A stretch of DNA of 64,000 bases from Paraburkholderia caballeronis (GCF_900104845.1 NZ_FNSR01000001.1:372001-436000); one strand, 5' to 3'. Counted from the first letter of the stretch, positions 45,394-55,496 are shown. Translations and numbers: made by a program. Notes: generated by a model not told the origin, from the letters alone.

Positions 45394-45843
45394 TTACGCG
45401 CCGAATGCCGGCAGACGCCCGTCCGGACCGTACAGCATCGAGTTGCCGCCGCCGCGGCTCTCGCTGCGCAGGATCGCGAGCGCGCGGCGGTTGTGCTCCA
45501 TCCGCGTGTTGACCATCATGCCGACCAGCAGGTTCGCGCGGCGCGCGCGGTCGGTCGAGCCCTTCAGCAGCGCCCACTGGCCCGACAGCCGCGCGTCGCC
45601 CGCGCACGCCATTTCGATGCCCTTGCGGCCGCGCGGCAGGCCGAGACCGGTCAATTGCGCGTCGCGCACCTTTTCCAGTTGCGCGAGCCGCTGCGTCAGT
45701 TCGGTCTTCTGCTCGACGATCGACGGCAGCGACGCGAGCGCGTCGTTCGACGCCAGCGCCTTTTCTTCGTAGGCGAGCAGCGAGGCGAATGCCTCGACGG
45801 TGGCGTGTTCGTCGATCAGCGTGGCGAGCAGGGCGTCTTTCAT
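45394..45843 (-). CDS. flgN: FlgN, export chaperone for hook-filament junction proteins
   Basis: A 149 aa helical cytoplasmic chaperone for FlgK and FlgL. It has LLATLIDEHATVEAFASLLAYEEKAL at the N-terminus and SIVEQKTELTQRLAQLEKVRD near residue 45, typical FlgN helices. The C-terminus is Ser/Gly-rich and ends LYGPDGRLPAFGA, a pattern seen in beta-proteobacterial FlgN. It lies just downstream of flgM on the minus strand, the classic flgM-flgN pair. Confidence 0.92.
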   Translation of the reverse strand: MKDALLATLIDEHATVEAFASLLAYEEKALASNDALASLPSIVEQKTELTQRLAQLEKVRDAQLTGLGLPRGRKGIEMACAGDARLSGQWALLKGSTDRARRANLLVGMMVNTRMEHNRRALAILRSESRGGGNSMLYGPDGRLPAFGA

Positions 45844-45886
45844 GGCGAACCCGGGTCAGCGGTCAATGTGTCAATGGGTCGTCGGT

Positions 45887-46219
45887 TCAGTTGTCCGACG
45901 GTTGAAGCAGGCTGCGCGCCGTTTCCAGCACGCCGTCAGCGATCTTGCCGGTGTCGATCTGCAACGTGCCGTTGCGGATCGCGTCCTTGATCGACTCGAC
46001 GTGGGCCGTGTCGATGTCCGCGGCGCCGGACGCCGCGAGCGAACGAAGTTGCGACGACAGCGACGACAGGCTGACGCTCGCGTCGCCGCCGCCGGATGCC
46101 GTGGCGCTCGCGCCGCCGGTCGACGCACTGCCGGCCTGGCCGGCGGAACCGCCTTGCTGGGTGCGCGCTACGCCGTCTTGTGCCGACCGCGCACGGGACT
46201 GACTCGAATCAATTTTCAC
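45887..46219 (-). CDS. flgM: FlgM, anti-sigma-28 factor
   Basis: A 110 aa protein that binds FliA until it is exported through the completed hook. It begins with VKIDSSQSRAR at a GTG with AGGAAAG upstream. A low-complexity, Gly/Ser/Ala-rich part covers residues 15-55. The C-terminal sigma-binding region contains IDTAHVESIKDAIRNGTLQIDTGKIADGVLETARSLL. It is the first gene of flgM-flgN and has a sigma-28-like promoter, which gives feedback control. Confidence 0.94.
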   Translation of the reverse strand: MKIDSSQSRARSAQDGVARTQQGGSAGQAGSASTGGASATASGGGDASVSLSSLSSQLRSLAASGAADIDTAHVESIKDAIRNGTLQIDTGKIADGVLETARSLLQPSDN

Positions 46220-46248
46220 GATGGGCTTTCCTGATCGATTTGAACGAG

Positions 46249-46276
46249 ATAACGGCATCGACCGGCCCGAACTTTA
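46249..46276 (-). promoter_or_regulatory. Candidate sigma-28 promoter of flgMN
   Basis: On the minus strand it reads TAAAGTTC, 12 bases, GCCGTTAT. Both halves match well, but the spacer is one base longer than the N11 of the other four sites. It is 30 bp before the flgM start. Confidence 0.62.
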
Positions 46277-46319
46277 GCACTGAAGCCCCGGCGTTACACC
46301 CTGTTACGTGTGCTGGCGC

Positions 46320-47675
46320 TCATATCTGCACTTCCACCGTCGCCGCGTCCTTCACGACGCCGGTGACGATCTGGCCCCCGCTTGTCCGCACCTGCACCTG
46401 CTGGCCCGGCGCCGCGTTGTTCAGCACGCTGCCCTCGGTCGAAATCGTGAAACTCGGGCCGACGGCGACGAGCTTCACGGTCTGCCCGATCACGACCGAC
46501 GACGCGCTGCGCAGCATGTCGGTGCGCAGCGGCAGGCCGGCCGCGATGCGCGCGAGCGACACCGCGCCGAGCGCCTGCGACGGATCGGTGATCACGGTCT
46601 GCGGCAGGCTCGCGAGGTCGCCCTCGCGCGGCAGCAGGTCGGTGGCGGCGAGCGAGTCGCCGGGCGCGATCGGGCGCGCCGCGGTGTAGTAGGTCACCTG
46701 GACCGCGACGCGCGCCTGCACGTACAGCGTCCACGGCCGCTCGCCGACGCAGCGGATGCCGACCGTCGTGCGGCCCCACATCCGCGCGCCCGGCGGCAGG
46801 AACGGCTCCAGCGACGTGCACGCGGCGAGGCCGCGCGGAAACACCTGTGCGACGGTGATGCTGACGCGGCCTGGCAGGCCGGCCGACTGCTGTTGCAGGA
46901 ACGCGAGCGCGGCCGCGCGGACCGATTCGCCGTCCTGCTGGCCCGGCGGCGCCGGTTGCGCGGCCGCGGCCGGCGAGTTGTTCATGGTGCCTGCGGCATT
47001 GGCGGCGTTTGCGTTCGCCATGGCCGGCGCGCTTGCGGCATTCAGCGCAGTCCTCGGCATGGCGACGGCGACCGCCGGCAGCCGGGCGGGTTGCTGCGCG
47101 TCGACGGTGACCGGCACGACGCGGTTCGCGGCCGGCGCGACGCTTACGCGTTGCAGCGCGGCCGGCGCGCGTTGCGCGGCCATCGGGACGGCAGGCCCGT
47201 TCGCCGCCGGCGGCACCGCGCGCTGGCCGGGACCGGGGATCGTGACGATCTGCGGCGCGGACGTATCGGCGCCCGCGTCGGCCGCCGCGCGCTCGCCCGG
47301 TCCGGGAATCGTGATCGTGCCGGGCGGCGTGGCCGGGCGCGACGGCGCGGCGATCGCGGCAGGCGTCGGCAGCGGCGCGTTCGCGGCGGCGCGCGCGTTC
47401 GCGTTCGCCTGAAGCATCGCGTTCATCGCCGCCGCGTCCGCGCCGGAGCGGTCGCCGGGGCCGGCGATGTAGACCGGCCCGCCTTCCTGCTGCTGCGCCT
47501 GCGCGTTCGCGGCGAGCGCCCAGCCCACGCAGCCCAATGCGCAGCCGAGCATGCCACTGAGCACGGCACCCGCGAGCGTTCGGCCGGACGATGCGCGCGC
47601 CGTCATCCGGCGGGGGCCGGACGGGACCCGCGCGCCGCGCTCGGCGGGGGCGCGGGATCGGACTGGCTGCGACAT
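46320..47675 (-). CDS. flgA: FlgA, P-ring assembly chaperone with long N-terminal extension
   Basis: A 451 aa protein, about twice the usual FlgA length. The C-terminal half (about residues 215-451) is FlgA, with ARPIAPGDSLAATDLLPREGDL and DMLRSASSVVIGQTVKLVAVGPSFTI of the SAF domain, ending VVKDAATVEVQI. Ahead of it are a hydrophobic stretch (TLAGAVLSGMLGCALGCVGWALAANAQA, about residues 33-60) acting as signal or anchor, and ~150 Ala/Pro-rich residues with three repeats: YIAGPGDR, ITIPGPGER and VTIPGPGQR. FlgA helps FlgI form the P ring in the periplasm. It diverges from flgB. Confidence 0.88.
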   Translation of the reverse strand: MSQPVRSRAPAERGARVPSGPRRMTARASSGRTLAGAVLSGMLGCALGCVGWALAANAQAQQQEGGPVYIAGPGDRSGADAAAMNAMLQANANARAAANAPLPTPAAIAAPSRPATPPGTITIPGPGERAAADAGADTSAPQIVTIPGPGQRAVPPAANGPAVPMAAQRAPAALQRVSVAPAANRVVPVTVDAQQPARLPAVAVAMPRTALNAASAPAMANANAANAAGTMNNSPAAAAQPAPPGQQDGESVRAAALAFLQQQSAGLPGRVSITVAQVFPRGLAACTSLEPFLPPGARMWGRTTVGIRCVGERPWTLYVQARVAVQVTYYTAARPIAPGDSLAATDLLPREGDLASLPQTVITDPSQALGAVSLARIAAGLPLRTDMLRSASSVVIGQTVKLVAVGPSFTISTEGSVLNNAAPGQQVQVRTSGGQIVTGVVKDAATVEVQI

Positions 47676-47891
47676 CGTCGTTCTCCATCGAATGCACTGG
47701 TACGCATCGCATTCTAGGCGGCGGCCCCCTCGCCCTAATGTCGAATAGAGGGGGGCTTACCCGGCTATTCGTCCGATTGGTTGTTGCACTGCGCCCCTAA
47801 CATTCCTCTCCATGCGAAAAGGTGCGCGAGTCTCGTCCGCGCGCCGTCGCCGCCCTCATTGTCGCCGTAACGGCGTAACGGAGAGATCCCG

Positions 47892-48395
47892 ATGCTGGAC
47901 AAACTCGACGCGGAATTTGCCTTCGGCCGCGAAGCGCTCGACGTGCGCTCGACGCGCCAGACGCTGCTGTCGTCGAACATCGCGAACGCGGACACGCCGG
48001 GTTACCAGGCGCGCGACGTCGATTTCAACGCATCGCTCGCGGGCGCGCTGAAGCGCGTCGGCGCGAGCGGGCCGTCCGGCATGGCGGCGGGCAACGGCCG
48101 GCCGCTCGCGATGGCGCAGCCGGTCAGCGTGTCGAGCGGGATGACGCTCGCGGCGACCGAAGCCGGACACATGGCGGGCAACACGCGGCTGGAGCCGACG
48201 GGCGGCCCGTCCGACAACTACACGAGTCCGCTGATGTACCGCGTGCCGGTGCAGCCGGCGCTCGACGGCAACACGGTCGATCTCGACACCGAGCGCGTGC
48301 AGTTCGCGGACAACTCGCTGCACTTCGAGAGCGGGATGACCGTGCTGTCGCAGCAGATCAAGACGATGCTGTCCGCGATCACGTCGGGCAGCTGA
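47892..48395 (+). CDS. flgB: FlgB, proximal rod protein
   Basis: A 167 aa rod protein, longer than the usual ~135-140. It begins MLDKLDAEFAFGREALDVRSTRQTLLSSNIANADTPGYQARDVDF, the rod-type N-terminus with N-I-A-N-x-D-T-P-G-Y. The C-terminus reads VQFADNSLHFESGMTVLSQQIKTM. The extra residues are in the central region. The ATG at 47892 has GGAGAGATCCCG upstream. It is first in the flgBCDEFGHIJ operon. Confidence 0.95.
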   Translation: MLDKLDAEFAFGREALDVRSTRQTLLSSNIANADTPGYQARDVDFNASLAGALKRVGASGPSGMAAGNGRPLAMAQPVSVSSGMTLAATEAGHMAGNTRLEPTGGPSDNYTSPLMYRVPVQPALDGNTVDLDTERVQFADNSLHFESGMTVLSQQIKTMLSAITSGS

Positions 48396-48493
48396 GCGCG
48401 GCAGCGAATGCGCGCATAGCGACACAGCAGCAAAGCAGCAAACCACACGCAACGTAGAGACCAACGCAAAACGTCCACTGAGGTGAACGAGCC

Positions 48494-48919
48494 ATGCCAT
48501 CCCTGATGAACATCTTCAACGTTGCCGGCTCCGCGATGTCCGCGGAGTCGCAGCGTCTGAACGTGACGGCGTCCAATCTGGCGAACGCCGACAGCACGAC
48601 CGGGCCGGACGGCCAGCCGTACCGCGCGAAGCAGGTCGTGTTCGCGGTGAACCCGCTCGGCGGCGCGCATACCGCGTCCGGCCAGCAGGTCGGCGGCGTG
48701 AAGGTGACCGGCGTGGTCGACGACCCGACGCCGATGAAGACCGTCTACGACCCGGAGAATCCGGCCGCGAACGGCGACGGCTACGTGACGATGCCGAACG
48801 TCGATCCGGTGCAGGAAATGGTGAACATGATCTCGGCATCGCGCTCGTACCAGGCCAACGTCGAGACGCTGAACACGGCGAAGCAGCTGATGCTCAAGAC
48901 GCTGACGATCGGCACCTGA
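48494..48919 (+). CDS. flgC: FlgC, proximal rod protein
   Basis: A 141 aa rod subunit. The N-terminus contains [25 protein letters not shown] and the C-terminus contains [37 protein letters not shown], both standard for FlgC. The ATG at 48494 has GAGGTGAACGAG upstream. A 98 bp gap separates it from flgB. Confidence 0.96.
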   Translation: MPSLMNIFNVAGSAMSAESQRLNVTASNLANADSTTGPDGQPYRAKQVVFAVNPLGGAHTASGQQVGGVKVTGVVDDPTPMKTVYDPENPAANGDGYVTMPNVDPVQEMVNMISASRSYQANVETLNTAKQLMLKTLTIGT

Positions 48920-48940
48920 TACGGATAAAAGGAGAAAGCG

Positions 48941-49645
48941 TTGACCACCAACACCAGCATCGGCGGCAATTCCGCCACCGTGTCGCAGCAGTTGCTCGAC
49001 ACGATGAACGGCACGAATTCGTCGTCGTCGTCCGCGAGCGGCACGAGCGGCGCCGATCTTCAGCAGACGTTCCTGCAACTGCTCGTCGCGCAGCTTCAGA
49101 ACCAGGATCCGACCGATCCGATGGACAGCTCGCAGATGACCTCGCAGCTCGCGCAGATCAACACGGTGTCCGGCATCCAGTCGCTGAACGACTCGCTGTC
49201 GTCGCTGTCGACGCAGCTGTCCGCCGGCCAGAACGCACAGGCCGCGCTGCTGATCGGCTCGACCGTGCTCGCGCCGTCGTCGAGCGTCAGCGTGTCCGAC
49301 GGCGCCGCGACCGCGATCGGCGTGTCGCTGCCGGCCGACGTGTCGGACGTCACGGTGACGATCACGAACAGCGCCGGCAAGGTCGTCAACACGGTCGACC
49401 TCGGCCCGCAGTCGGCGGGCAACGTGCCGCTCACGTGGACGCCGAAGGACGCGCAGGGCAACGTGCTGCCGGACGGCACGTACACGATCTCCGCGACGCA
49501 GACCATCAACGGCAAGACCTCGTCGGCGACGACGCTCGCCGCGAGCCAGGTGCAGAGCGTGATCCAGCAGGCGGACGGCTCGGCGGGCCTCGCCCTTTCG
49601 AACGGCAACACGGTCCCGCTTTCGAGCGTCGCGGCCATCCTCTGA
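48941..49645 (+). CDS. flgD: FlgD, hook cap protein
   Basis: A 234 aa scaffold for hook assembly. The conserved N-terminal export/cap motif FLQLLVAQLQNQDPTDPMDSSQMTSQLAQINTVSGIQ lies near residues 45-80. The C-terminal half is a beta-rich, Tudor/Ig-like domain with PADVSDVTVTITNSAGKVV. The start is TTG at 48941 with AAGGAG upstream. Confidence 0.95.
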   Translation: MTTNTSIGGNSATVSQQLLDTMNGTNSSSSSASGTSGADLQQTFLQLLVAQLQNQDPTDPMDSSQMTSQLAQINTVSGIQSLNDSLSSLSTQLSAGQNAQAALLIGSTVLAPSSSVSVSDGAATAIGVSLPADVSDVTVTITNSAGKVVNTVDLGPQSAGNVPLTWTPKDAQGNVLPDGTYTISATQTINGKTSSATTLAASQVQSVIQQADGSAGLALSNGNTVPLSSVAAIL

Positions 49646-49664
49646 TTCAGGAACGGAGAAATCC

Positions 49665-50873
49665 ATGGGCTATCAGCAAGGCTTGAGCGGTCTCGCCGCG
49701 GCGTCGAACGACCTCGACGTGATCGGCAACAACATCGCGAACGCGAACACTGTCGGCTTCAAGCAAAGCACCGCGCAGTTCCAGGACGTGTACGCGAACA
49801 CGCTCGCATCGTCGGTCAACACGCAGATCGGTCTCGGCGCGTCGCTGTCCGAAGTGCAGCAGGACTTCTCGCAGGGCACGATCACGACGACCGGCCAGTC
49901 GCTCGACGTCGCGATCAACGGCAGCGGCTTCTTCCAGATGTCGGATAACGGCTCGATCACGTATTCGCGCAACGGCGTGTTCCAGCTCGACCCGAACGGC
50001 GACATCGTGAACGCGCAGGGCCTGCAGCTGATGGGCTACGCGGCGAACGCGAGCGGCGTCATCAACACGGCGTCCACCGTGCCGCTGCAGGTGCCGACGA
50101 CGAACCTCGCGCCGCAGCCGACCGCGAACGTGGACGCGTCGGTGAACCTGAACGCGCAGCAGTCGCCGCCGGCCACGACGCCGTTCAGCGAGAGCGATTC
50201 GACCTCGTACAACTACTCGACGTCGGCCGTGGTCTACGACTCGCTCGGCGGCAAGCAGACGCTCAACGTCTACTACGTGATGAATTCGACCGGCAACTGG
50301 GACGTGTACGCGGGCACCGCGGGCAACGCGACCCAGGTCGGCTCGATGCAGTTCGACCAGGGCGGCAACCTGACGTCGCCGACGAACGGCGAGATGACGG
50401 TCACCGTGGACCCGACCGACGGCGCCGCGACGAACCAGCAGATCACGATCAACGTGACCGGCACGACCCAGTACGGCTCCGCCAACGGCCCGTACAACGT
50501 GCAGCCGGACGGCTACGCGACCGGCCAGCTGACGGGCTTCACGGTCGGCGCGGACGGCACGCTGACCGGCCAGTATTCGAACGGCCAGACCCAGGCGCTC
50601 GGCCAGATCGTGCTCGCGACCTTCAACAACCCGAACGGGCTGCACGACCTCGGCGGCAACGAGTACGCGCAGACCTCGGAGTCGGGCGCGCCGCAGGTGT
50701 CGACACCGGGCAGCACGAACCACGGCTCGCTGACGGGCGGCGCGATCGAGGCGTCGAACGTGAACCTGACGAACCAGCTCGTCGACCTGATCACCGCGCA
50801 GCGCAACTACCAGGCGAACGCGCAGACGATCAAGACGCAGCAGACCGTCGACCAGACGCTGCTGAACCTGTAA
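49665..50873 (+). CDS. flgE: FlgE, hook protein
   Basis: A 402 aa hook subunit. It begins MGYQQGLSGLAAASNDLDVIGNNIANANTVGFKQS. The C-terminus has GAIEASNVNLTNQLVDLITAQRNYQANAQTIKTQQTVDQTLLNL. The middle is Thr/Asn/Gly-rich, as in other hook proteins. The ATG at 49665 has GGAGAAATCC upstream. Confidence 0.97.
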   Translation: MGYQQGLSGLAAASNDLDVIGNNIANANTVGFKQSTAQFQDVYANTLASSVNTQIGLGASLSEVQQDFSQGTITTTGQSLDVAINGSGFFQMSDNGSITYSRNGVFQLDPNGDIVNAQGLQLMGYAANASGVINTASTVPLQVPTTNLAPQPTANVDASVNLNAQQSPPATTPFSESDSTSYNYSTSAVVYDSLGGKQTLNVYYVMNSTGNWDVYAGTAGNATQVGSMQFDQGGNLTSPTNGEMTVTVDPTDGAATNQQITINVTGTTQYGSANGPYNVQPDGYATGQLTGFTVGADGTLTGQYSNGQTQALGQIVLATFNNPNGLHDLGGNEYAQTSESGAPQVSTPGSTNHGSLTGGAIEASNVNLTNQLVDLITAQRNYQANAQTIKTQQTVDQTLLNL

Positions 50874-50899
50874 CGCGGCACTCGCGATCCGGGCACATC

Positions 50900-51658
50900 A
50901 TGGACCGACTGATCTATACGGCGATGACGGGTGCGAGCCAGGCGCTCGAACAGCAAACCGTCGTCGCGAACAATCTGGCGAACGTGTCGACCACGGGTTT
51001 TCGCGCGCAGCTCGCGAACTTCCGCTCGGTGCCGATGGCGTTCGGCGACGGCTCGTCCGTCAACAACGACACGACCCGCACGTTCGTGCTGTCCGCGACG
51101 CCGGGTTCGGACATGACCCCGGGCGCGATCACGCACACCGGCAACCCGCTCGACGTCGCGGTGCAGGGCCAGGGCTGGCTCGCGGTGCAGACGCCGGACG
51201 GCAACGAGGCGTACACGCGCGGCGGCAACCTGCACGTGGACGAGAACGGTCAGCTGATGACCGCGAACAACCTGCCGGTGCTCGGCGGGCAGGGGCCGAT
51301 CGCGGTGCCGCCCGGCTCGGAAGTGACGATCGGCTCGGACGGCACGGTGTCGGCGCTCGCGCCGGGCAACCCGCCGAACACGGTCGCGATGATCGACCAG
51401 CTGAAGCTCGTGAACCCGCCCGCGGGTTCGATGCAGCGCGGCGACGACGGCCTGTTCCGGACCGCGGACGGCAATCCCGCGGACCCGGACCCGACCGTGC
51501 AGGTCGCGACCGAATCGCTCGAAAGCAGCAACGTCAATCCGGTCGCGGCGATGGTGTCGATGATTACGAACGCGCGGCAGTTCCAGCTGCAGACCAAGAT
51601 GCTGCAAACCGCCGACCAGAACGAGCAGAGCGCCAACCAGCTGCTCAATTTCAGCTAA
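50900..51658 (+). CDS. flgF: FlgF, rod protein
   Basis: A 252 aa rod protein. It starts [40 protein letters not shown] and ends with ESSNVNPVAAMVSMITNARQFQLQTKMLQTADQNEQSANQLLNFS. The order between flgE and flgG and the length fit FlgF. It is the proximal rod subunit that joins FlgG. Confidence 0.96.
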   Translation: MDRLIYTAMTGASQALEQQTVVANNLANVSTTGFRAQLANFRSVPMAFGDGSSVNNDTTRTFVLSATPGSDMTPGAITHTGNPLDVAVQGQGWLAVQTPDGNEAYTRGGNLHVDENGQLMTANNLPVLGGQGPIAVPPGSEVTIGSDGTVSALAPGNPPNTVAMIDQLKLVNPPAGSMQRGDDGLFRTADGNPADPDPTVQVATESLESSNVNPVAAMVSMITNARQFQLQTKMLQTADQNEQSANQLLNFS

Positions 51659-51715
51659 GTTTGACGACCCGCCGGCCGCGCGACGCGCGGCCGATGGACG
51701 AAAAGAGGATTCACC

Positions 51716-52504
51716 GTGAACCGTTCGCTCTATATCGCCGCCACCGGCATGAATGCGCAGCAGGCGCAGATGGACGTCATCTCGAACAACCTCGCGAACG
51801 TGAGCACCAATGGCTTCAAGGGCTCGCGCGCCGTGTTCGAGGATCTGATGTACCAGACGCTGCGTCAGCCCGGCGCGAACTCGACGCAGGAAACCGAACT
51901 GCCGTCCGGCAGCCAGGTCGGCACCGGCGTGCAGCAGGTCGCGACCGAGCGCCTGTTCACGCAGGGCAACCTGCAGCAGACCGGCAACTCGAAGGACGTG
52001 GCGATCAACGGCCAGGGCTTCTTCCAGGTGCAGATGCCCGACGGCACGACGCAATACACGCGCGACGGCTCGTTCCAGACCAACCAGCAGGGCCAGCTCG
52101 TCACGTCGAGCGGCTACCAGGTGATCCCGGCGATCACGGTGCCGGCGAACGCGCTGTCGCTGACGGTCGGCAGCGACGGCGTCGTCACGGTGACGACGCC
52201 CGGTTCGAGCAACAACACGACGATCGGCTCGCTGCAACTGGCGATGTTCATCAACCCGACCGGCCTGCAGTCGAACGGCGAGAACCTGTACTCGGAAACC
52301 GCGTCGTCCGGCGCGCCGACGATCACGACGCCGGGCCTGAACGGCTCCGGCACGCTGAATCAGGGTTACGTCGAGTCGTCGAACGTGAACGTCGTGCAGG
52401 AACTGGTGAACATGATCCAGACCCAGCGCGCGTACGAGATCAACAGCAAGGCGGTCACGACGTCCGACCAGATGCTGCAGACCCTGAGCCAGATGTCGGT
52501 GTGA
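51716..52504 (+). CDS. flgG: FlgG, distal rod protein
   Basis: A 262 aa distal rod protein. It starts with GTG giving [44 protein letters not shown]. The C-terminus has [44 protein letters not shown]. The start has AAGAGG about 8 bases upstream. Confidence 0.97.
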   Translation: MNRSLYIAATGMNAQQAQMDVISNNLANVSTNGFKGSRAVFEDLMYQTLRQPGANSTQETELPSGSQVGTGVQQVATERLFTQGNLQQTGNSKDVAINGQGFFQVQMPDGTTQYTRDGSFQTNQQGQLVTSSGYQVIPAITVPANALSLTVGSDGVVTVTTPGSSNNTTIGSLQLAMFINPTGLQSNGENLYSETASSGAPTITTPGLNGSGTLNQGYVESSNVNVVQELVNMIQTQRAYEINSKAVTTSDQMLQTLSQMSV

Positions 52505-52543
52505 AGCCGCTGTCGCAATCGAGCTAGTCCGTTGGTGAAACGC

Positions 52544-53248
52544 ATGGCGCACTCCGTCCGTATCCATTCCCGCAAGCGCGTCCCGTCGCTCGCCGCCGTC
52601 GCGGCGGGCGCTGCGCTGGCCGTGCTCGCGGGCTGCGCGATGGTGCCGAAGCAGCCCATCACGCAGCAGCCGATGACGGCCGCGCCGCCGATGCCGCCCG
52701 TCAACTCGTCGCCCGGCGCGATCTTCAATCCGGGTTACGCGGGCCGTCCGCTGTTCGAGGACCAGCGTCCGCGCAACATCGGCGACATCCTGACGATCGT
52801 GATTGCGGAAAACATCAACGCGACGAAGTCGTCCGGCGCGAACACGAAGCGCGCCGGCTCGTCGTCGTTCTCGGTGCCGACCGCGGGTTTTCTGAGCGGC
52901 CTGTTCTCCCGCACGAACCTGAACGCCCAGGGCGCGAACCAGTTCGACGCGACCGGCGGCGCGAACGCGTCGAACACGTTCAACGGCGTGCTCACCGTGA
53001 CCGTGACGAACGTGCTGCCGAACGGCAACCTCGTCGTGTCCGGCGAGAAGCAGATGCTGATCAACCAGGGCAACGAGTTCGTGCGCTTCTCCGGCGTCGT
53101 GAACCCGAACACCGTCGCCGGCGACAACTCCGTGGCGTCCACCGAAGTCGCCGACGCGAAAATCGAATACTCGGCGAAGGGCTACATCGACGAAGCGGAA
53201 ACGATGGGCTGGCTGCAACGCTTTTTCCTGAACGTCGCGCCATGGTGA
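52544..53248 (+). CDS. flgH: FlgH, L-ring lipoprotein
   Basis: A ~234 aa outer membrane lipoprotein forming the L ring. The lipobox is AVLAGC, with Cys near residue 31. Conserved FlgH segments are [52 protein letters not shown] and [12 protein letters not shown]. The ATG at 52544 and a GTG at 52535 are both possible starts and neither has a strong ribosome site. It overlaps flgI by 7 bases. Confidence 0.94.
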   Translation: MAHSVRIHSRKRVPSLAAVAAGAALAVLAGCAMVPKQPITQQPMTAAPPMPPVNSSPGAIFNPGYAGRPLFEDQRPRNIGDILTIVIAENINATKSSGANTKRAGSSSFSVPTAGFLSGLFSRTNLNAQGANQFDATGGANASNTFNGVLTVTVTNVLPNGNLVVSGEKQMLINQGNEFVRFSGVVNPNTVAGDNSVASTEVADAKIEYSAKGYIDEAETMGWLQRFFLNVAPW

Positions 53249-54444
53249 AGATCCGCTTCCACGGCCGCCGCCGTTCGTCGTTCAAGGACGCGCTCGTCGC
53301 GCTCGGCGCGGCGGTCAGCCTCGTGTTCGCGTGCGGCGTGCTGCTCGCGTATTCGGGCAGCGCGCGCGCGGAGCGCGTGAAGGACCTCGTGTCGTTCCAG
53401 GGCGTGCGCGACAACCCGCTGATCGGCTACGGCCTCGTGGTCGGCCTCGACGGCACCGGCGACCAGACCACCCAGGCGCCGTTCACGACGCAGACGCTCG
53501 CGAACATGCTCGCGAACCTCGGCATCTCGATCAACAACACGTCGGGCGCGAACGGCGGCGGCAGTTCGGCGCTGACGAACATGCAGCTGAAGAACGTCGC
53601 CGCGGTGATGGTGACGGCGACGCTGCCGCCGTTCGCGCGGCCCGGCGAAGCGATCGACGTGACCGTGTCGTCGCTCGCGAACGCGAAGAGCCTGCGCGGC
53701 GGCACGCTGCTGCTGACGCCGCTGAAGGGCGCGGACGGCCAGGTGTACGCGCTCGCCCAGGGCAACGTGGCGGTCGGCGGCGCGGGCGCGTCCGCGAACG
53801 GCAGCCGCGTGCAGGTGAACCAGCTCGCGGCGGGCCGCGTCGCGGCCGGCGCGATCGTCGAGCGCTCGGTGCCGGCGCCGGTCGCGCAGGCGACGGGCCT
53901 GCTGCAGATGGCCGTCAACGACATGGACTACGACACGACGCAGCGCATCGTCGCGGCGATCAACAACATGTTCGGCGCGGGCACCGCGACGCCGCTCGAC
54001 GGCCGCACGATCCAGGTGCACGGGCCGACCGATCCCGGCCAGCAGGTCGGTTTCATCGCGCAGATCCAGGACCTCGACGTGCGCCCGGCGCAGCCGGCCG
54101 CGAAGGTGATCCTGAATGCGCGCACCGGCTCGATCGTGATGAACCAGATGGTCACGCTGCAAAGCTGCGCGGTCGCGCACGGCAATCTGTCGGTGGTCGT
54201 CAACACCCAGACGGTCGTGAGCCAGCCGGGCGCGTTCTCGAACGGCAACACCGTCGCCGCGCGGCAGTCGCAGATCCAGCTGAAGCAGGACAACGGCTCG
54301 CTGAAGCTCGTGACCGCCGGCGCGAACCTCGCCGACGTCGTGAAGGCGCTGAACGCGCTCGGCGCGACGCCCGCGGATCTGATGTCGATCCTGCAGGCGA
54401 TGAAGGCGGCAGGCGCACTGCGCGCAGACCTCGAAATCATTTAA
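53242..54444 (+). CDS. flgI: FlgI, P-ring protein
   Basis: A 400 aa periplasmic ring protein. A signal peptide of about 47 residues ends near GSARAERV. The mature part starts [29 protein letters not shown] and contains [30 protein letters not shown] and [18 protein letters not shown]. The C-terminal [28 protein letters not shown] is typical. The ring surrounds the rod at the peptidoglycan layer; FlgA in this window helps it assemble. Confidence 0.97.
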   Translation: MVKIRFHGRRRSSFKDALVALGAAVSLVFACGVLLAYSGSARAERVKDLVSFQGVRDNPLIGYGLVVGLDGTGDQTTQAPFTTQTLANMLANLGISINNTSGANGGGSSALTNMQLKNVAAVMVTATLPPFARPGEAIDVTVSSLANAKSLRGGTLLLTPLKGADGQVYALAQGNVAVGGAGASANGSRVQVNQLAAGRVAAGAIVERSVPAPVAQATGLLQMAVNDMDYDTTQRIVAAINNMFGAGTATPLDGRTIQVHGPTDPGQQVGFIAQIQDLDVRPAQPAAKVILNARTGSIVMNQMVTLQSCAVAHGNLSVVVNTQTVVSQPGAFSNGNTVAARQSQIQLKQDNGSLKLVTAGANLADVVKALNALGATPADLMSILQAMKAAGALRADLEII

Positions 54445-54456
54445 GGACTTGCGACG

Positions 54457-55398
54457 ATGGACAACTCGAAAGTCACTTCCAGTCTCGACCTGACGAACCG
54501 CTTCGCGCTCGACGTGCAGGGCTTCGACGCGCTGCGCGCGGCCGCGAACGCCGCGCCGCAGCAAGGCGTGAAGATGGCCGCGAAGCAGTTCGACGCGGTG
54601 TTCACGCAGATGATGCTGAAGAGCATGCGCGACGCGACGCCGAGCGACAGCCCGTTCGATTCGCACGACGGCGACACGTTTACGTCGATGCTCGACCAGC
54701 AGATGTCGCAGCAGATGTCGTCGAAGGGCATCGGCGTCGCGGACGCGATGATCAAGCAGTTGACCCGCAGCATGGGCGGCGGCGCGGACGGCATGGGCGG
54801 CGGCGCGAGCGCGGGCAACCTGAAGATGCTCGACGCGCTCGGCCGCGCATACGGCAATTCGGCCGCGAACGGCGCGCTCGCGAGCGGTTCGGGGTACGGC
54901 GCGAACAGCGCGCTCACGCCGCCGCTGCGCGGCAACGGCGATTCGCCGGACACCGACGCGTTCGTCGACAAGCTCGCCGGCGCGGCGCAGCAGGCGAGCG
55001 CCTCGACCGGCATTCCGGCGCGTTTCATCGTCGGCCAGGCGGCGCTCGAATCCGGCTGGGGCAAGCGCGAGATCCGGCACGCGGACGGCTCGACGAGCCA
55101 CAACGTGTTCGGCATCAAGGCGACCCGGGGCTGGACCGGCAAGACCGTGACCGCGACGACGACCGAGTACGTGAACGGCCAGGCGCATCGCGTGCAGGCG
55201 AAGTTCCGCGCGTACGATTCGTACGACGACGCAATGGCCGACTACGCGAGCATGCTGAAGAACAACCCGCGCTACGCGTCGGTGATCACCGGCTCGCGCA
55301 GCGCGGAAGGCTTCGCGCAGGGAATGCAGCGCGCCGGCTACGCGACCGACCCGCACTACGCGAAGAAGCTGATGTCCATCATGCAGCAGATGGTGTGA
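54457..55398 (+). CDS. flgJ: FlgJ, rod cap with peptidoglycan hydrolase
   Basis: A 313 aa two-domain protein. The N-terminal rod-binding part has KQFDAVFTQMMLKSMRDATPSD near residue 47. The C-terminal glucosaminidase/muramidase domain (from ~165) has IPARFIVGQAALESGWGKREI, with the catalytic-type Glu in ALESGWG, and SHNVFGIKATRGWTG. A Gly-rich linker joins them. It opens the wall for the growing rod and is the last of the flgB-J run. Confidence 0.96.
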   Translation: MDNSKVTSSLDLTNRFALDVQGFDALRAAANAAPQQGVKMAAKQFDAVFTQMMLKSMRDATPSDSPFDSHDGDTFTSMLDQQMSQQMSSKGIGVADAMIKQLTRSMGGGADGMGGGASAGNLKMLDALGRAYGNSAANGALASGSGYGANSALTPPLRGNGDSPDTDAFVDKLAGAAQQASASTGIPARFIVGQAALESGWGKREIRHADGSTSHNVFGIKATRGWTGKTVTATTTEYVNGQAHRVQAKFRAYDSYDDAMADYASMLKNNPRYASVITGSRSAEGFAQGMQRAGYATDPHYAKKLMSIMQQMV

Positions 55399-55496
55399 CG
55401 TCCGCCGGGCGCGGACGCGTTCGGCGCGGATCGCGCGGGTGTTCTGCGGGTGGGGCTTCCCGGCAGGCGGCGCGAAAACTTTTTGCAGAGCGGCCC

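Noticed and set aside
47777..47792. GG-N10-GC pattern before flgB resembling a sigma-54 promoter
   Set aside because: Only the GG and GC dinucleotides fit; the CAC and TTGCA parts do not. The FlhDC regulator also argues for sigma-70 promoters on class 2 genes.
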